A stretch of 64,000 bases of DNA from positions 22,268,759 to 22,332,758 of the forward strand of contig OY783204.1 in assembly GCA_963678705.1 (NCBI GenBank), written 5' to 3'. The DNA comes from Panorpa germanica (Eukaryota > Arthropoda > Insecta > Mecoptera > Panorpidae). Both the position numbers and the translations under genes were made by a program. How positions within the stretch are numbered: the stretch's first letter is position 1; the number at the start of each line of letters is the position of its first letter. The notes under the pieces are model-generated. The model had not been told where the DNA came from. It did no database searches and saw only the letters and a program-made list of their open reading frames with translations. Below, piece after piece: positions 22,381 through 35,080 of this stretch.

Positions 22381-22925
22381 AATAGCATAAAATGGATGAC
22401 AGGGGGGATGGAATGTAACACAAAGAAGAAAGTAGTCAAGAATATGCGGCATAGAAGATAACAAGTGAGAGCACTATAAGAGTAAGGGTCAGGGGAAAGC
22501 GGAATGTTGATCAGAACTAGAGGAAATGTGATAAAGATAAAGAAAAGGTAGAAGAGAAATAGCTTAAAGAATTAGAATGGATAATGAAGAGAAGGAAAAC
22601 AGATAGTAGGAAGAAATGAAAGGGAGTATGTGCATATGGTGTAAGCGAGAGAAAGAGACGTTGGAGCATAGCAAGTGGAAATGCTATTTTGGAGGGTTTA
22701 TCGAGAGGAAACAAGGAAGGCAAGAGTGGTGGAAGGTAGGAGAAGGAGGAATTGGAGCAGAAGGAGGAGGAATAGCGAGAAAGAAGAGTAAAAAAATTAA
22801 ACATTGCTGTTGGAATTATTAAAAATGTTAGAATAGTTTTAGGTTTTGGTTGGCAATAAGTGATTTAATATTGAAAGAATGTAAAATCTAACGACACACA
22901 CATTAAATTAATAAATAAAAATGTT
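22381..22925 (+). pseudogene. LINE-C 3' fragment with intact 3' UTR
   Basis: Purine-rich + strand coding for a basic tail, including CIWCKREKETLEHSKWKC, a CCHC cluster seen near the C-terminus of many non-LTR polyproteins. The 3' UTR (22795-22905; TTGCTGTTGGAATTATTAAA, later TCTAACGACACACACATTAA) is shared with 47035-47150 and, reversed, with 31265-31345. It ends in TAAATAAAAAT. It is 5'-truncated with several stops. Confidence 0.7.
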
Positions 22926-25440
22926 GTACAACTTGGTACCTCCAAACCGTATCTACAACATTGGTTATTAACAAAGGCGTATTTATGTTAGTTGACACCT
23001 TAGCCTCGTCTGATGCGCCCTTAATAAATTGTAATGAAAACTTACATTTTTAGCTAATTGAGGTATAATATTTGCTTAAATACTTAAATTACCTACTAAA
23101 TAAATGCATCTAGGCCTAAATCCATCACTGGCAATTTAGTTATATTTTTACTTTAAATTTAACAGCAGTGTCAACACATTTCACTATTATTAATAGTTTG
23201 AAAAAGGAAGTTTTTTGACATAATTTTACGTAAAGCCTCACGCAACACTTGACAGTTTGTTTATGTTCTATACTTGAACTGACAGCATTTATTTTTGAAT
23301 TTAAAATGTCGCATCCATCTGCTATAATTTAATGTATGTCACGTGACATCATTTTAAAACTGCAACAACATTGTGTATTTTTTACCTTTAGTTGTTTTAA
23401 TAATATAACACACATTCGCTAAACACATTCAACCATCGTGTCACTCTTTTATATACCATTACTTGTATAGAAAAATGATTAGAACCTATTTTATACTAAA
23501 TTAATTTTTTTTTTGTATATCCAATGAAAATAAAGATATTATTAAAGAAGCAATAAAGTCATTTTTTATGACTGTAAATAATTTTGTAGACAACTTACCG
23601 TACCGTAAGGACTTTTGCATATCGCTGTTAAAAATGCTCTTTGTTGTAATACAAATTTAATTGACAAATGCGTATTAAAATTAAGAAATGATTATTAATT
23701 TTTTTTTTAAGATACATTTTGGTATGAATTTGTTGAAGAATTCTTTGAAAATCACTGTATATCTTATGAAAATTAATATACCTGAATCTGAATTGTTTTT
23801 AATTCCAGATTCTAAAATATGCTTTAGAACTTGTTCTAAATTTATATAGTTTTTTGGAAGAGTGTACTTATTTTAAAAAATGAGTTCAAATTCTAATTGT
23901 AGTGGACAATAAAGGTACTTAAATAAATGTACTAGCTTGTGGTAATTAGCTTGACTGTTTAATTTTGACCGAACAAAAAGTATAACATTATTTTGCTACA
24001 ATTCATGGGATTATATTCCATAGTTTAGTCCATGCATTAGTTTTACAGTAAACTTTAAAAAGCTGCAACATTTCAGTCACCTAAAACTTTATTCAAAAAA
24101 CAAAATAGTCAGCTATTCTTGAAACACCCTATATTTATCGAAAACTTTCAAACTTTTCAGGAGTGTATAAATGTCAATAGCTACAACATTTCTAACTATT
24201 TTATGAAATATGAATTTATTATACGAATTAGAAACCTATTTCCATACAACTTTATAACGTTCATGTTTATTTTTAACTCTATTCATGTCGAATGTATAAA
24301 TGGAATCGTATCTCTCTATATACTCATATAGTACATTTACTATAAATATAAATATTTAACTCTAAAACAACCTTTTCAACTCAAAAGTTGAATAGTTCGT
24401 CGTTTCGCGCTGTTCAAAAGTGTCGTCCTGGATCTGGAAGCTGGATCCTAGATGCAAAGGAAACAAACATGTTTAAAACATGAACTTTTTGACTCACATA
24501 AAACACCAGCGTCTTTTGGGTCGTTACAGTGGCAAATGGAACTAAATATAACCTGAAATAAGCAGGAGAGGATTTCCTAAATGGAGAAGGAGTTACTAGC
24601 GTTGAATATTTGACTTGGGGTTCAAGTATATTTCAACTTTACCTTGACTGATATAGTTTTGTATAAGAAAATTGAATGCAATTACAAAATGCAAGTATAA
24701 AATATTTATACTCGTATGTTGCCAATGTATGTACGGTTTTAGCAGAGGCGGATTAACACGACTAGGGTTCTGGCGAGAAAGAAAAGACACTTTATCTAAT
24801 TTAAATAGTAATATAGTAACTATTTTTCCTCGATTAATTGAAAATCGCAGCTGCCCCAACCAGCATATCCTTTATTATTAAAATGACCCTCTTTAGATTT
24901 TGAGATTTTTGAGTAGATAAAATAAAGTCTGTGATAAATATGCAGACGATATAATAGAATCAGAGATTTACTCTTGGAATTACAATTAAAAGTTTAACAG
25001 CATGAACGATTTAGTTCTTAGCATTTATGTTTAGGGTTGCCAACTTATGAAGTGTCATGGAATCACACTGGTCACCCCCAAAAGAATAAAACAGAAAAAG
25101 AAAACTCTCGTAGGTAAAATATATAACGTATAAAAGTAAAACAAGATAAAGTGACCCAATCTTAATGAAGAATGCAGAGCAAAACGTCTAATAGAAGAAC
25201 TGTTCCTGGCTTCGAGAAAGAATTCTCACTCACTCAGTTACATAACAATTACGTATAATTTACGCTTAATTGTATCGAATGCAAACTAATTAATTAAATT
25301 GTAGTAATGGCAAGTAGATCTCCAATGAATTTGTGAATGAAATAATTTTTCTAAATGTAGTACGAATCCTATGCGATTCTGCTACGTTTCTGATGTGATT
25401 CGTTTCAATTCATTCGAATCTTATATGATTCTGGTCAGCA
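22926..25440. other. Noncoding intronic stretch
   Basis: Mostly AT-rich. 23930-23960 has a hairpin-family relic (CTAGCTTGTGGTAATTAGCT). CAGAGGCGGATTAACACGAC at 24745 resembles a solitary hAT terminus. No genes seen. Confidence 0.45.
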
Positions 25441-25462
25441 TTATTTGTAGGGAAGTATAGAA

Positions 25463-25817
25463 CTTAGGATCCGGGCAGCAAAACTTTGCAAACACTTGTT
25501 CTTTATATAATTTGTAAATTGTAAGTTAAAATTTTTGATGATAATTGACGAGAAATAAAATTTTATATTTCGAAGTTTTATAAAAGTTAACAAGCACAAA
25601 GATGACAAATATTAATGATGATAAACTAAGGTACATGAATGCCTTAAAAGATATACGCAGGGACTCTAGTGGGATTTCTAAAGAGCGAGGAGCGAAATTC
25701 AAATACATATATAGTAATGAATTTTTCTACTTTGGTTGTTGCGCGAGAATGCGAGGCCCCTACAAGAACGAGGTGACAAGCGGTTGCCTTGCTTGCCACC
25801 CGCTAAGGCCTCCTCTG
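25463..25817. mobile_element. hAT-type MITE, copy 2 (inverted)
   Basis: Reverse complement relative of 13591-13962: shared blocks include GGTGGCAAGCA, TCTTGTAGG, CCTCGCATTCTCGC and TAAATTGTAAGT. The right terminus reads CGCTAAGGCCTCCTCTG. The left terminus is degraded (CTTAGGATCCGGGCAGC) and no 8-bp duplication could be matched. Confidence 0.65.
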
Positions 25818-25825
25818 CTTAGAAT

Positions 25826-28740
25826 ATAGGATAGGACACATACAGAGCAATATTATTTGGTCTAAACTTATGCCTTCTATTATGGTAAGATGTAAGATAT
25901 AGGGATTGCAGCAGCAAAGTAACTTAATAATTATCATTTTCGTATAATAAATGATTTTAAAATACAAGCAAGCCGGAAAGCGTAGCACAGGTTTGGGAAT
26001 CGAGCTCGAAAGCGCTGGGTGTTGTCAATATCTCCACGCTCTTAGCCAATGAACTGTCTATTTATTGATATTATAGTACAATGGAAAGTTAAATGAGGAA
26101 ATATCATTGATTAGTAGGTACATATATAGGTTCATTAATGAAATATCTATTTAACCCAACTGATTCAAATACCCAACATGGTTTGTCTATTTCCTAGAGC
26201 CAGACTAGACCTAGCCCGTCTCATCAATTATTCACTGATGATGCGATGCGGCCGTTGACTCGGTGTCGATGTCGGGGTCGGTTCTATTTATAAACGTACT
26301 AGACTAGTACTGGCATGTCTATTTCTAGAACAGGTAGCACGAATGGAAACCATCAGGTAATCATCTGCATTACCTTGATGGAAGATCCACGATTAATGGA
26401 GGTGCAAAGACAACCACAGAAAGTTAGCAGCAAATTCCAAACCACGATTTGCATTTGCATAAAGAATTAATTAACGTAATGTGATGACGTTAAATGTAAT
26501 AACTTGAAATTATTCCACTTTACCAATAAATGCATGTTCTAGTTCAAATTACGAGAGAGCGGCGGGGTAATGCAGTAGTCAATAAGTTCGTAGGATGACA
26601 TCCATATAATTTTTAAAGAGTACCAACCTCAAACGATTTGTGTTCAAATATTATGATATATACCCACCAGAGTTACAGTGATTTTAGTGATGATACTTTT
26701 TTAATTTTCAAAATATACATGCATATATTTCTGTAATATTTATTGCGTTACAGCAGATTTCTTCCAAACGTCACTAAAACTATTAAAACTCGTAAACTAA
26801 TGGCTCAAATGTCATGAAATTTTGACATATATTGTTTGAAGGTTGGTACTATTTAAAAATCATAAGGATTTGTTAGTAGTGCTGCCATCAGACGAAAAAA
26901 GAAATCTTCAAAGCAATTTATCCATCCAGGTGACTATGAAATAAACCCAGATCTGTGTCAAATTATTTTTCTCTGCTTAATAATTAATGGGATAAAAGTT
27001 ATAAGTGTTATACAGTAGATTTCAAACGAGATGTTTCTTTATTTACTTGAAAGTTTTTGTTAAACAGTGTCAGTGTCAATAATTTCAACAAATTAATAAA
27101 ATAAATAAATCATTCGGATCAAACATTCGTTCCACCATGTAGTAGGAACTTCGCCAAGTCAATCTTTCAATATTTGACTCACACGTTGAAGACAAGCATT
27201 TGAATCAAACGTTCACCGCATCGTTTGAATACACAAAATATTATTTACAGCTGTCTCAAGCAACACATTCAATTTTGATATTATAAAATTAGTAAACAAT
27301 GTTAAATAAAACAAAATTACTTATTACACAACGACTTGCGTGACGTCAGGCTTCAAAATCAAATTGAATTCTATATATAAGTCAGTGTAATACCTACCAT
27401 CATGCACTTTCCTAACTTTTCATATTTCTAAAAGTAAATTATCTTCATCTGGATATTTTTAACTGAAAAGTTGATTCAATTAATTTTCTTTGATATAAAG
27501 TTAAGATAATTGCTAAAAGCTTTAAAATGGAATAATTTTCATTAAAAGAAATATTCCACAAAGCCAGCACCGCACATAAAAGAATTTTTAAAAAATATAT
27601 TGAAACCAAAACCATTTGAATTTCCATTACAATTCATATCGGAAGCACTGACTGAACTTTTACAAATTTATCTTTCATAATTTTTTCTAATTTATTAAAA
27701 TCACTGAAATTAAAGTCTGGCTCATGTTCATCTGACAAGTTCGTTTTACAATTCTGAAAGCTTTGTTCCATTTTTCATAATAAATAGTGAGAATTGCCAC
27801 AGATGCAACTGATCCCTGTTTTTTTGTTTTCCTACCTCCATTGCAGCGGGATCTGAAGGACACTTTGAGTGACACGGGATGAGCTGACTCTGAAAAATCA
27901 TTTATTCGCTAGTGATATTGCAAACCACAGGATATGTGTTGGAGGGAAACAACAAATGTTGCTATCTCTATCTTTGTAATCGTCTGGTCTGTGTGTATAT
28001 GTAGCTAGAATTGAATAACATCAAATATAGGTCACATCGTTCTTTTATATTCAACTGTAAATTGTAAAGTAATTTTTTTTTAAATAAAAATATGGTATTT
28101 GTCAATTAGCGGGCTTATTTTGCATTAATTATTTTCTAAGACATTATATTATTCTATGTTATTTTCTATTTTATCTTACGTATTTCTGTGGCTATTTCTT
28201 TTCTGTGGCTAAGTCTGATATAAAATCAATAGGAAAGTAAATAAGGACACAAACAAAAACACAGACGACGATCAACTGCAACATTGTGTCAAAATTTCAA
28301 TTTACTATAAAAACACGTGCGTAAAACATGCATCATTGCGCCAAAATTTTAAGTCAATCTTTTAGTTTGCGAATTTTGCGAGCATAAACATAAGCAGGGT
28401 AAATTTTTATGTATAAAGCTGGGCGAATGGGGTTTCGAGTTCGATGGGTTAGTTGTTTCAAGTTAAATTGATTATGGTCGTACATAATTATAAATGAATT
28501 AAAAAAAAAGTGCAAACCTTTTGGTATAATATAATACTCGTAGATAAAGAAAGATAATTTGAGAAAGGTGACTACGTTGGTACTTGAATAAAATAATAAT
28601 TAGCTAGTTAATAAATAGATACTTGTAAAAAAGACTAGGTTGATTCTGGGTTTTTAAGTTAAATCTAATGTATTGTATGTTTTTAACGTTTTTGTCATTA
28701 GTTATTATTAGTACTATTAGTTACATTCTAATTATACTCT
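25826..28740. other. Noncoding intronic stretch
   Basis: A patch of higher G+C at 26210-26290 and a TIR-like relic at 26530-26570 (related to the host element at 1918). The 27445-27875 minus-strand frames are short and AT-driven. No gene supported. Confidence 0.45.
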
Positions 28741-29200
28741 ATTTAAGTTCTTATTTTCAAAAACTCTTCCTTCTTAATCTCGTGTCTTTTTCCTAAATAT
28801 TTCCCCCTTTTTCTATCTTATCTCTATCTCTCCGGTTTCGTTTCTGTATCACTTACTGTCACCTGCCAACAATTTCGCTGTCTACTTTTTGTACACATTT
28901 CCATCAACCTTAAGCTTCCTCCCATTTGTTCTCTTTCCCTCTTATCTTTCTCTTTACTTCTGTCATCCACCCACTTGCCTTACAATGTCTGCTTCAGGTA
29001 TAGTCCACTTTCCATCTTCTGCCAACACCGACTCTTTTTGGAATAACTTTTATTTCGGTGAATGTGCTGCAGGAATAATCTTCTCTTGACCTTGTCTCTT
29101 CATGTTCCTTACTCCTCCTTCATTCTCACCGTTTTCTCTTTCTTCTTTCTTCTTCTTTGTATCTCCATCTCTAACCTCTTGCGTTTCCTGTCTCAAGTTA
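28741..29200 (-). pseudogene. LINE-C fragment (minus strand)
   Basis: CT-rich on the + strand. 29085-29185 closely follows 51397-51495 (CTTCATGTTCCTTACTCCTC, CTCCTTCATTCTCACCG), establishing family membership. 28915-28985 corresponds to a second purine-rich module. No preserved frame. Confidence 0.6.
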
Positions 29201-29220
29201 TAATCTAGTGACTAGCCAAT

Positions 29221-29764
29221 GGGCTTGTCTCCTCATTTTTTAGTGGTCGATTTTTCAATTGTTAATTGAAATTGATGTGTTTATTTTATTAAATATCTAT
29301 ATGTTGACGGAGATATAGCAATTAAAAGTTTGAATTGTAGTTTCAGCGCTAAGAATTGTCTGCCATATTTTTATGACGTGAAATGACGTTCTATAGCTGC
29401 TGGTAGTCGAATAATCAAGTCAAATCAAAGAATAATAAGTTTTTATTTTATTTAACCCTGCTAAGGCGGACATAATATTAGAATTTGAGTGTTCCTTGAA
29501 ATAGCTGTAAATAAGATTTGATATTTTGATATATACTCGTATATTCATATAGCAGAGATTTATGATCTGTAAGGTTGGTAACCTTACACAAGGATTGTGA
29601 TGACACATGCACTTGGAATGTGTACAACGTTGAATCTCTTTAATAATTAAAGAGACAAAAAGACGTTTTTAATTGTTAATATCTAATTAACAAATAAGGA
29701 GGTATTAAAAAATAATCAATATATAATACACTTTTATAGAAATTAAGACATAGGACACAAGCCC
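29221..29764. mobile_element. MITE family J, copy 1
   Basis: It begins GGGCTTGTCTCCTCATTTTT and ends TAGGACACAAGCCC, forming terminal inverted repeats. A perfect 19-bp inverted repeat (GTAAGGTTGGTAACCTTAC, 29569-29587) lies inside. Very similar along its length to 49854-50486 but shorter through deletions. No transposase frame. The right flank CATTCTAT is the same in both copies, so the true end may lie a few bases further out. Confidence 0.8.
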
Positions 29765-30530
29765 ATTCTATTAATATACAGTACAGGGATCACTTCCCAA
29801 ATGTTGACTGTTTGAAAATGGCGCTCAATTTAAAATTTAGGTTAATTCAGTGGTAATTCGAATTTCTTTGTAACTTTCATTAAAAACTTTGTTATTCGCA
29901 TTTAAATGAATAACACATGTACAATACGTACCACACACCAGAACTTGTAGTTTGTTACATAATTAAATAATGTTGCATCTGTATAGAAGAATAGTGGGAA
30001 CATGGTTCCCACACAACAAAAGCTTTAACACATACACATAATGTAAATTACATTTTCATTATGTAAACCATCATATTGTTTATGTAAAAGCTTTCCTTGA
30101 AGCTTTTATTTTTAACAGAGCTTCAATGAAATATTTAACAACATATGAAAGTTATTACTTCATAGAAATTTTAATCCATCTACATTAAAATATACATTTT
30201 AAAACAATACAAGTGAATCATTTAACAATGTGGAATGAAATAAACTGAACATTTGGTTGAAACATTTACCGAATTGCTATTATTACTAGAATATAAAAAC
30301 AGGTAATCATTTAAAATGTTATTTAACTCAAACAACTCGTAATAGTTGTTGAAGTGTTTAAAAGTGAAGTTGTAAATGGAGCGGATGAAAAATAAATTGA
30401 ATTAGCTGATAGTTGCTGCCAGACGACATTATTCTGGTCACAACTTTTGAGAAACAAATAAATATATAAAGTAGATTATAAATAAAAAATGTAAAAATAG
30501 ATATAAAAAGGAATGTAAATAGGTTTGTTA
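29765..30530. other. Noncoding intronic stretch
   Basis: AT-rich; near 30000-30110 AAGCTTTTATT and AAAAGCTT words recur. Nothing else supported. Confidence 0.4.
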
Positions 30531-31141
30531 ATAAATGCATGCAATATTTATATTTGTTATATTTAAGATTTCTTTGTCTTAATTCATTTATATTTTATGC
30601 CTAGTTGTTTTTATATACACTGCTCTCTGTGGGCAAGCGATACTATTTCTTACGTAAACATCCTTTGTTTATATTAGTCACTTCTTCAGGGTTCGACACC
30701 ACGTATTTGGTCCTAATTCGTTCTTATCGCTTCAACACTCAAACCTACAGCACGCTTAACCTTTTGGTGCATTACCATAAAATAATAATTACACATATTT
30801 TTATTTATAACTTAACCGCGAGTTACATTTACTTAGTGTAGTAACTAGTATTCTTATTAACTAAAATATATAATCAATTTATATGTAATTCAATAGTGTA
30901 GTTTTAAAATAAATGTAATCTAAAAAAGTTCTAATGTTTTGCTGTGTCTTTTGATATAAATAAAAAATTGCTATTAATTACTAAATAGCTAAAAGGTCCT
31001 TCATAATCAAATTGTGCGCCCACTAAGCTATTGAAAGGAACTGAGCGACATTTGCCATTCGAGAACTTGGATACCGCCGACAGATCGCAGATACGCCCTA
31101 GCCAGCGTATAGATCTCTATAAGGTCCAAACACCACAACCA
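30531..31141. repeat. Interspersed repeat K, copy 1 (unclassified)
   Basis: About 610 bp, closely matching 43222-43861 from ATAAATGCATG to CTATAAGGTCCAAACACC. No terminal inverted repeat, poly(A) tail or coding signature was seen. GGTTCGACACC near 30690 resembles a tRNA B box but is not conserved in the other copy. Confidence 0.75.
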
Positions 31142-31267
31142 AGATTTATAAGAATTTTAGTCGGAAATAAATGTTATTATGTATCACTGAACTAACTTAG
31201 ATCTGTCTCGTAAATTTCAAACTAAAAATTCTTATATGTATTTGTGTGTACGTATCTGTTTCTTAGA

Positions 31268-31590
31268 GAATGTGTCTGTCGTTAGGCTTTCCATTCTCTC
31301 AATATTAAATCATAGTAACTTAAACGTAAATCTATTCTAACATTTTTAATAATTGAAAAATCACTTTCTGATTCTTATGTTCTTGTCCCTATATCTTCTT
31401 GTTCCCTACTCTTCCTTCTTTCTTTCACTTCCCCTTCTTCTTCCTTCTTGCCTGTACTTCCATCAGTCACCTCTATCTTTCCTTGTCTTCTCTCGACAAA
31501 TCATCTTTTATCTTTTCTCTATCCGTCCTAAAATAGCATATTCCCCTATTATGCTACAACGTCTCTTTCTCTCGCTTACAAAAAAATTCT
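31268..31590 (-). pseudogene. LINE-C 3' fragment (minus strand)
   Basis: 31268-31345 is the reversed LINE-C 3' UTR (GTGTCTGTCGTTAGGC, TCAATATTAAATCA). 31375-31500 is the CT-rich coding tail matching 51400-51520 (CTTGTCTTCTCTCGACAAAT). Truncated at about 31590. Confidence 0.65.
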
Positions 31591-31648
31591 AACATAGAAA
31601 GTTATAATAAAGCCAGTACTGATATTTAGATCAGCAACCTGACCTAAT

Positions 31649-32342
31649 AGGTCGTCTGCACACCGGTCGACTGATTGCAAACTAGTCGCGCAACGAAGTT
31701 TCCAACGAAAACGAAAAACGAGTCATGTCGCGCCGTGTTACACAGACTGTACAAATATACTCCAGAGATATACTCATGTCAAAGCATGAGTTATATTTTT
31801 TAGGTTATAATGCGATGTCACTTTGCTTGTTTGTATAGAAAGTATATTCATTTCATGTTTCCCCTCTCTCGTATCGACTGCGGGGGGAAGTGCAAATGTA
31901 TACAGAAACTAAAACTGTGTATTCAAACCAAATAGACTAAGGCCCTCCGTACACGAGTCTGATTGAAAGTTTTCAATGTCGAGTAATATTTCGTTACCCT
32001 ATAGAATTTTTACCAATAGCATAATAGGGGATTTTATTGAGTCGTATTGTGAGATATTTGTATGTATGTATTTAAATACTTTTTAATAGTATTTGTGCAC
32101 ATCTCTGCTCCTGATGTCACCATGAAAAGCATTCAACGTAATTGCCCTGCGACAAAGAAACGTAGTCGCTAAAAAAATGCCCAAAACCAATATCAAATCA
32201 GTTAAGTTTCATTCGTGCGCTGTGTGTTCTCTCACTCGTATACTTGTGCGTTCTCTCACTGACAACACAGTTGCATTCTCATTCGGTTCGGGCAGATTCG
32301 GGGCTAAGGTTTGCAATCAGTCGACCCATGTGCAACCGGCCT
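31649..32342. mobile_element. 694-bp inverted-repeat element (family I)
   Basis: Left end AGGTCGTCTGCACACCGGTC then GACTGATTGCAAAC; the right end complement is AGGCCGGTTGCACATGGGTC then GACTGATTGCAAAC. The match continues about 35 bases. The interior is noncoding. The termini resemble PIF/Harbinger-type MITE ends, but no clean 3-bp duplication is seen, so the class is tentative. Confidence 0.75.
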
Positions 32343-32459
32343 TATGATCTCTTGAGAATTTAAGAACGGAAAATTTATAGATTGTAAAAATGTACATTGA
32401 AGAATACAAACAAACATGGAAATATATCATATATGAAGAAGTCATTAATGTGGTTAAAT

Positions 32460-32640
32460 TTGGAAGGAAAATACTTCAATAGTTAAGGCATGTAGAGCGA
32501 TTTGACATAAAGAAAACAGTTTTGGCAAGAAAAGCAAGGCCTGGAAGAGTACGGGAAAATCATGCGTAAGATAGAAAGAGCAAGTGAAGAGAAATACACT
32601 TAAAGATAGGCTAATAGCATGACCTGATGATGATGAATGA
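32460..32640 (+). pseudogene. Possible LINE C-terminal relic
   Basis: The + strand reads LRHVERFDIKKTVLARKARP, reminiscent of the GHVxRM motif near the C-terminus of RTE-type and related endonuclease/reverse transcriptases, followed by a stop. A GATGATGATGAATGA run lies just after it. Short and decayed, so weak. Confidence 0.35.
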
Positions 32641-32799
32641 CATTTTTTCTACGGCAGATAAATGAATACGAATATGTGATGTAAATAGCATCGTGGCTAA
32701 CTTAACAGGTTCCTGGAACTATCTATCTATAAGAGAAGAATATACTCATATTATAACCCCAAATTTCATGTCCCAGGTATGAAATTGTTTAAATTATAA

Positions 32800-33110
32800 T
32801 AAAACAATTTATAAATCGTTGCCATCTCATCGATGCGACGCGATGGGTAGACTACAGGCACGACATTATGGTGGGTCATCTGTTGTTTGTAGTAATTTAT
32901 CCCTTGGGCATTCAGTTTACATTGTGCACAGGTTAACTATTCATTACACCCAGCAACCCTACGTATTTGTAAGGGCTGTGCAACCGACAGCCGGCAGCTA
33001 TACTCCTGTACTTGTAGGTCGTAAGGACTGCAGTAAACGTGTCCGAAATGTTATGCACGGGAACGTAGATCTGGATGTCTACTCCACAGTAATGTTATGA
33101 CTACATTACT
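32800..33110. other. GC-richer patch with open frames on both strands
   Basis: A 93-codon + frame (32819-33100) and an overlapping minus-strand reading are both open for long stretches. Neither resembles a known protein, and splice signals are not convincing. It may be a decayed element or a noncoding conserved patch. Confidence 0.3.
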
Positions 33111-35080
33111 AATGAAGATACACTCATTTGTTATTCAAACCACTGACTCTCATAGCAAGGTATTAATAAAGTATACATGCGTTTTGTGAAATCTAGAAAA
33201 ATCTATTCTTTGAAATATTGTGAAGTTAACTGAATAATTCTAAGTCTCATTGAAATATATTTTGACAAGAATCGTATAAGATTCGTATCAGTATCGTATA
33301 AGAGTCGTATTTTTTTTTGCAACTAATCATTTTTATTTCCATAAGATAATTTTTAAGTTCTACAAAGCATTAGAGATATAATTTTATTTTACAATTTATT
33401 TCTTAAAAGCTAAGGTTCTTTTTGCTTCTTTCTTATTTGAAGGCTACGAGTGCTGATGGTGTTACTTTATACCGTTGGCTGACTTGCAGTGTTTTGTAGA
33501 CCAGGCCAAAATTTCTCGAGTTCAAATACATCCAGTAGAAATTATTTTCAATCCATCTCCATCAATCCATTTATTGTCATACACAATTGCTACTGCGATA
33601 TGAGATTCCAAATAAGATCTGGGTTTTGCCAGCGTTGAATATGACCTTCGTGGTTAACACTTCTTAATAATTTTTTAACCAGAAATGACGTAACATTACA
33701 TTGACTGAAACGCTGTTAGGCTTTATATATTTAGGAGGTGTTGCCCGTGCCCTCAAATAAACAACACATTTTTCTGGTAGAGTTAACTCAGCGAGATCTC
33801 GTGACATTCTGAGTTGTGCTGAATGTCTCCGATTTATTGGTTTGGGAGCAGAAGCTACTTCTTCTTTCGCCTTTTTTTTCAGTTTTATGACAATTAAAAA
33901 TAAACTTTTAGTTTTCCTGTTTTTCTAAGTGAATAATAGATAATATCTTTTAAAATCTAATTAATTTTTTAAATTCATATGTTATGTTTGATGTGGTAAA
34001 CATTTTATGTCTTTCTGACCTTAAAAAAGAATCAAATTTGTCTTCCCCGTGAAGTGCTTCATATATGGCTGCAGAAGTCGTATTAGTATCGTATAAGAAT
34101 CGTATTAAATTCGTAAGATTCTTAGAAAAATTGTTTGTAAGAATAGTATATTTCTTGCCTTCCAAATTCGACACAGTTAAAATATTATATAAAATATTTA
34201 TGTTAGAACGTATTTAATTTCTATGGCGATGGTTATCTACTAGGTTATCTACTAGATGGGTCTACTAGTATCAGATTTTAAATGGCTATTGCTTGAAAGG
34301 GTTCTTACTTGTGATTAGGTAATTGAGTTGTGAGCATCACGGAGACCAAGGTATGACTTTTACGTGTATGACGTATGTCACGTGATCCGTCATGAATTCT
34401 GTTTGCATCAACATTTACTTCCTACCTCCTGATCACTTCACAAAAGCGACGATAATCTCTCCTCCTCTCCATCACCGTCTAACAATATATATAAGAATAC
34501 AGGTGATCTTATTACTATAAATTTCATACTGCAATAAATTCATATATATCTTTTGTTAAATATAAATAGTGTGCACTGCATTGACTAGAGCACTAGTGCA
34601 ATGGACAGTGAACTCTGACCCTTTTGTTAAATACTGAGTAGCATTAGTGTACTCGATGCTGACATCCGATTCACTGACCTGTAAATATCCGAGTTCGATG
34701 AATCAGAAATGATTGCTGTACAACTGTAGAATTAAATATCACTCGGAGACTTAATGTCATTCAAGATAAAAAAAAATAAACAAAAAACTAGAGAATAGAT
34801 CAAATATCCAATAAGAAGAAGAAGAAGACACAAAACTATTTCTATGTCACCTGAAGCGTTCTTAACGTTTAAATAAAAGTAGAAGATATTTGTGTGTTAA
34901 AGATGAAGAAAGACTAAGTTGATTAAGTATTGGGAAACTGCTAATATTTTGTGTGCTGTTTGTTTAATTATAGAACTTTTTATTATTTTAAAACAAACCA
35001 AATTTAATAGACTTTTTAGACTACATTTTATAGATTTGTATTTTATACCATATCCTCTAAGCACAGTTACATTTATTTAG
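33111..35080. other. Noncoding stretch with a possible retropseudogene
   Basis: Two near-identical blocks, AGTATCGTATAAGAGTCGTA (33290) and AGTATCGTATAAGAATCGTA (34087), lie 0.8 kb apart. Between them on the minus strand (about 33690-33900) is a protein-like frame discussed in findings. GAAGAAGAAGAAGA occurs at 34812. Confidence 0.35.

Noticed and set aside
30685..30700. tRNA-like B box GGTTCGACACC
   Set aside because: No A box at proper spacing and the motif is changed in the second copy of the repeat.
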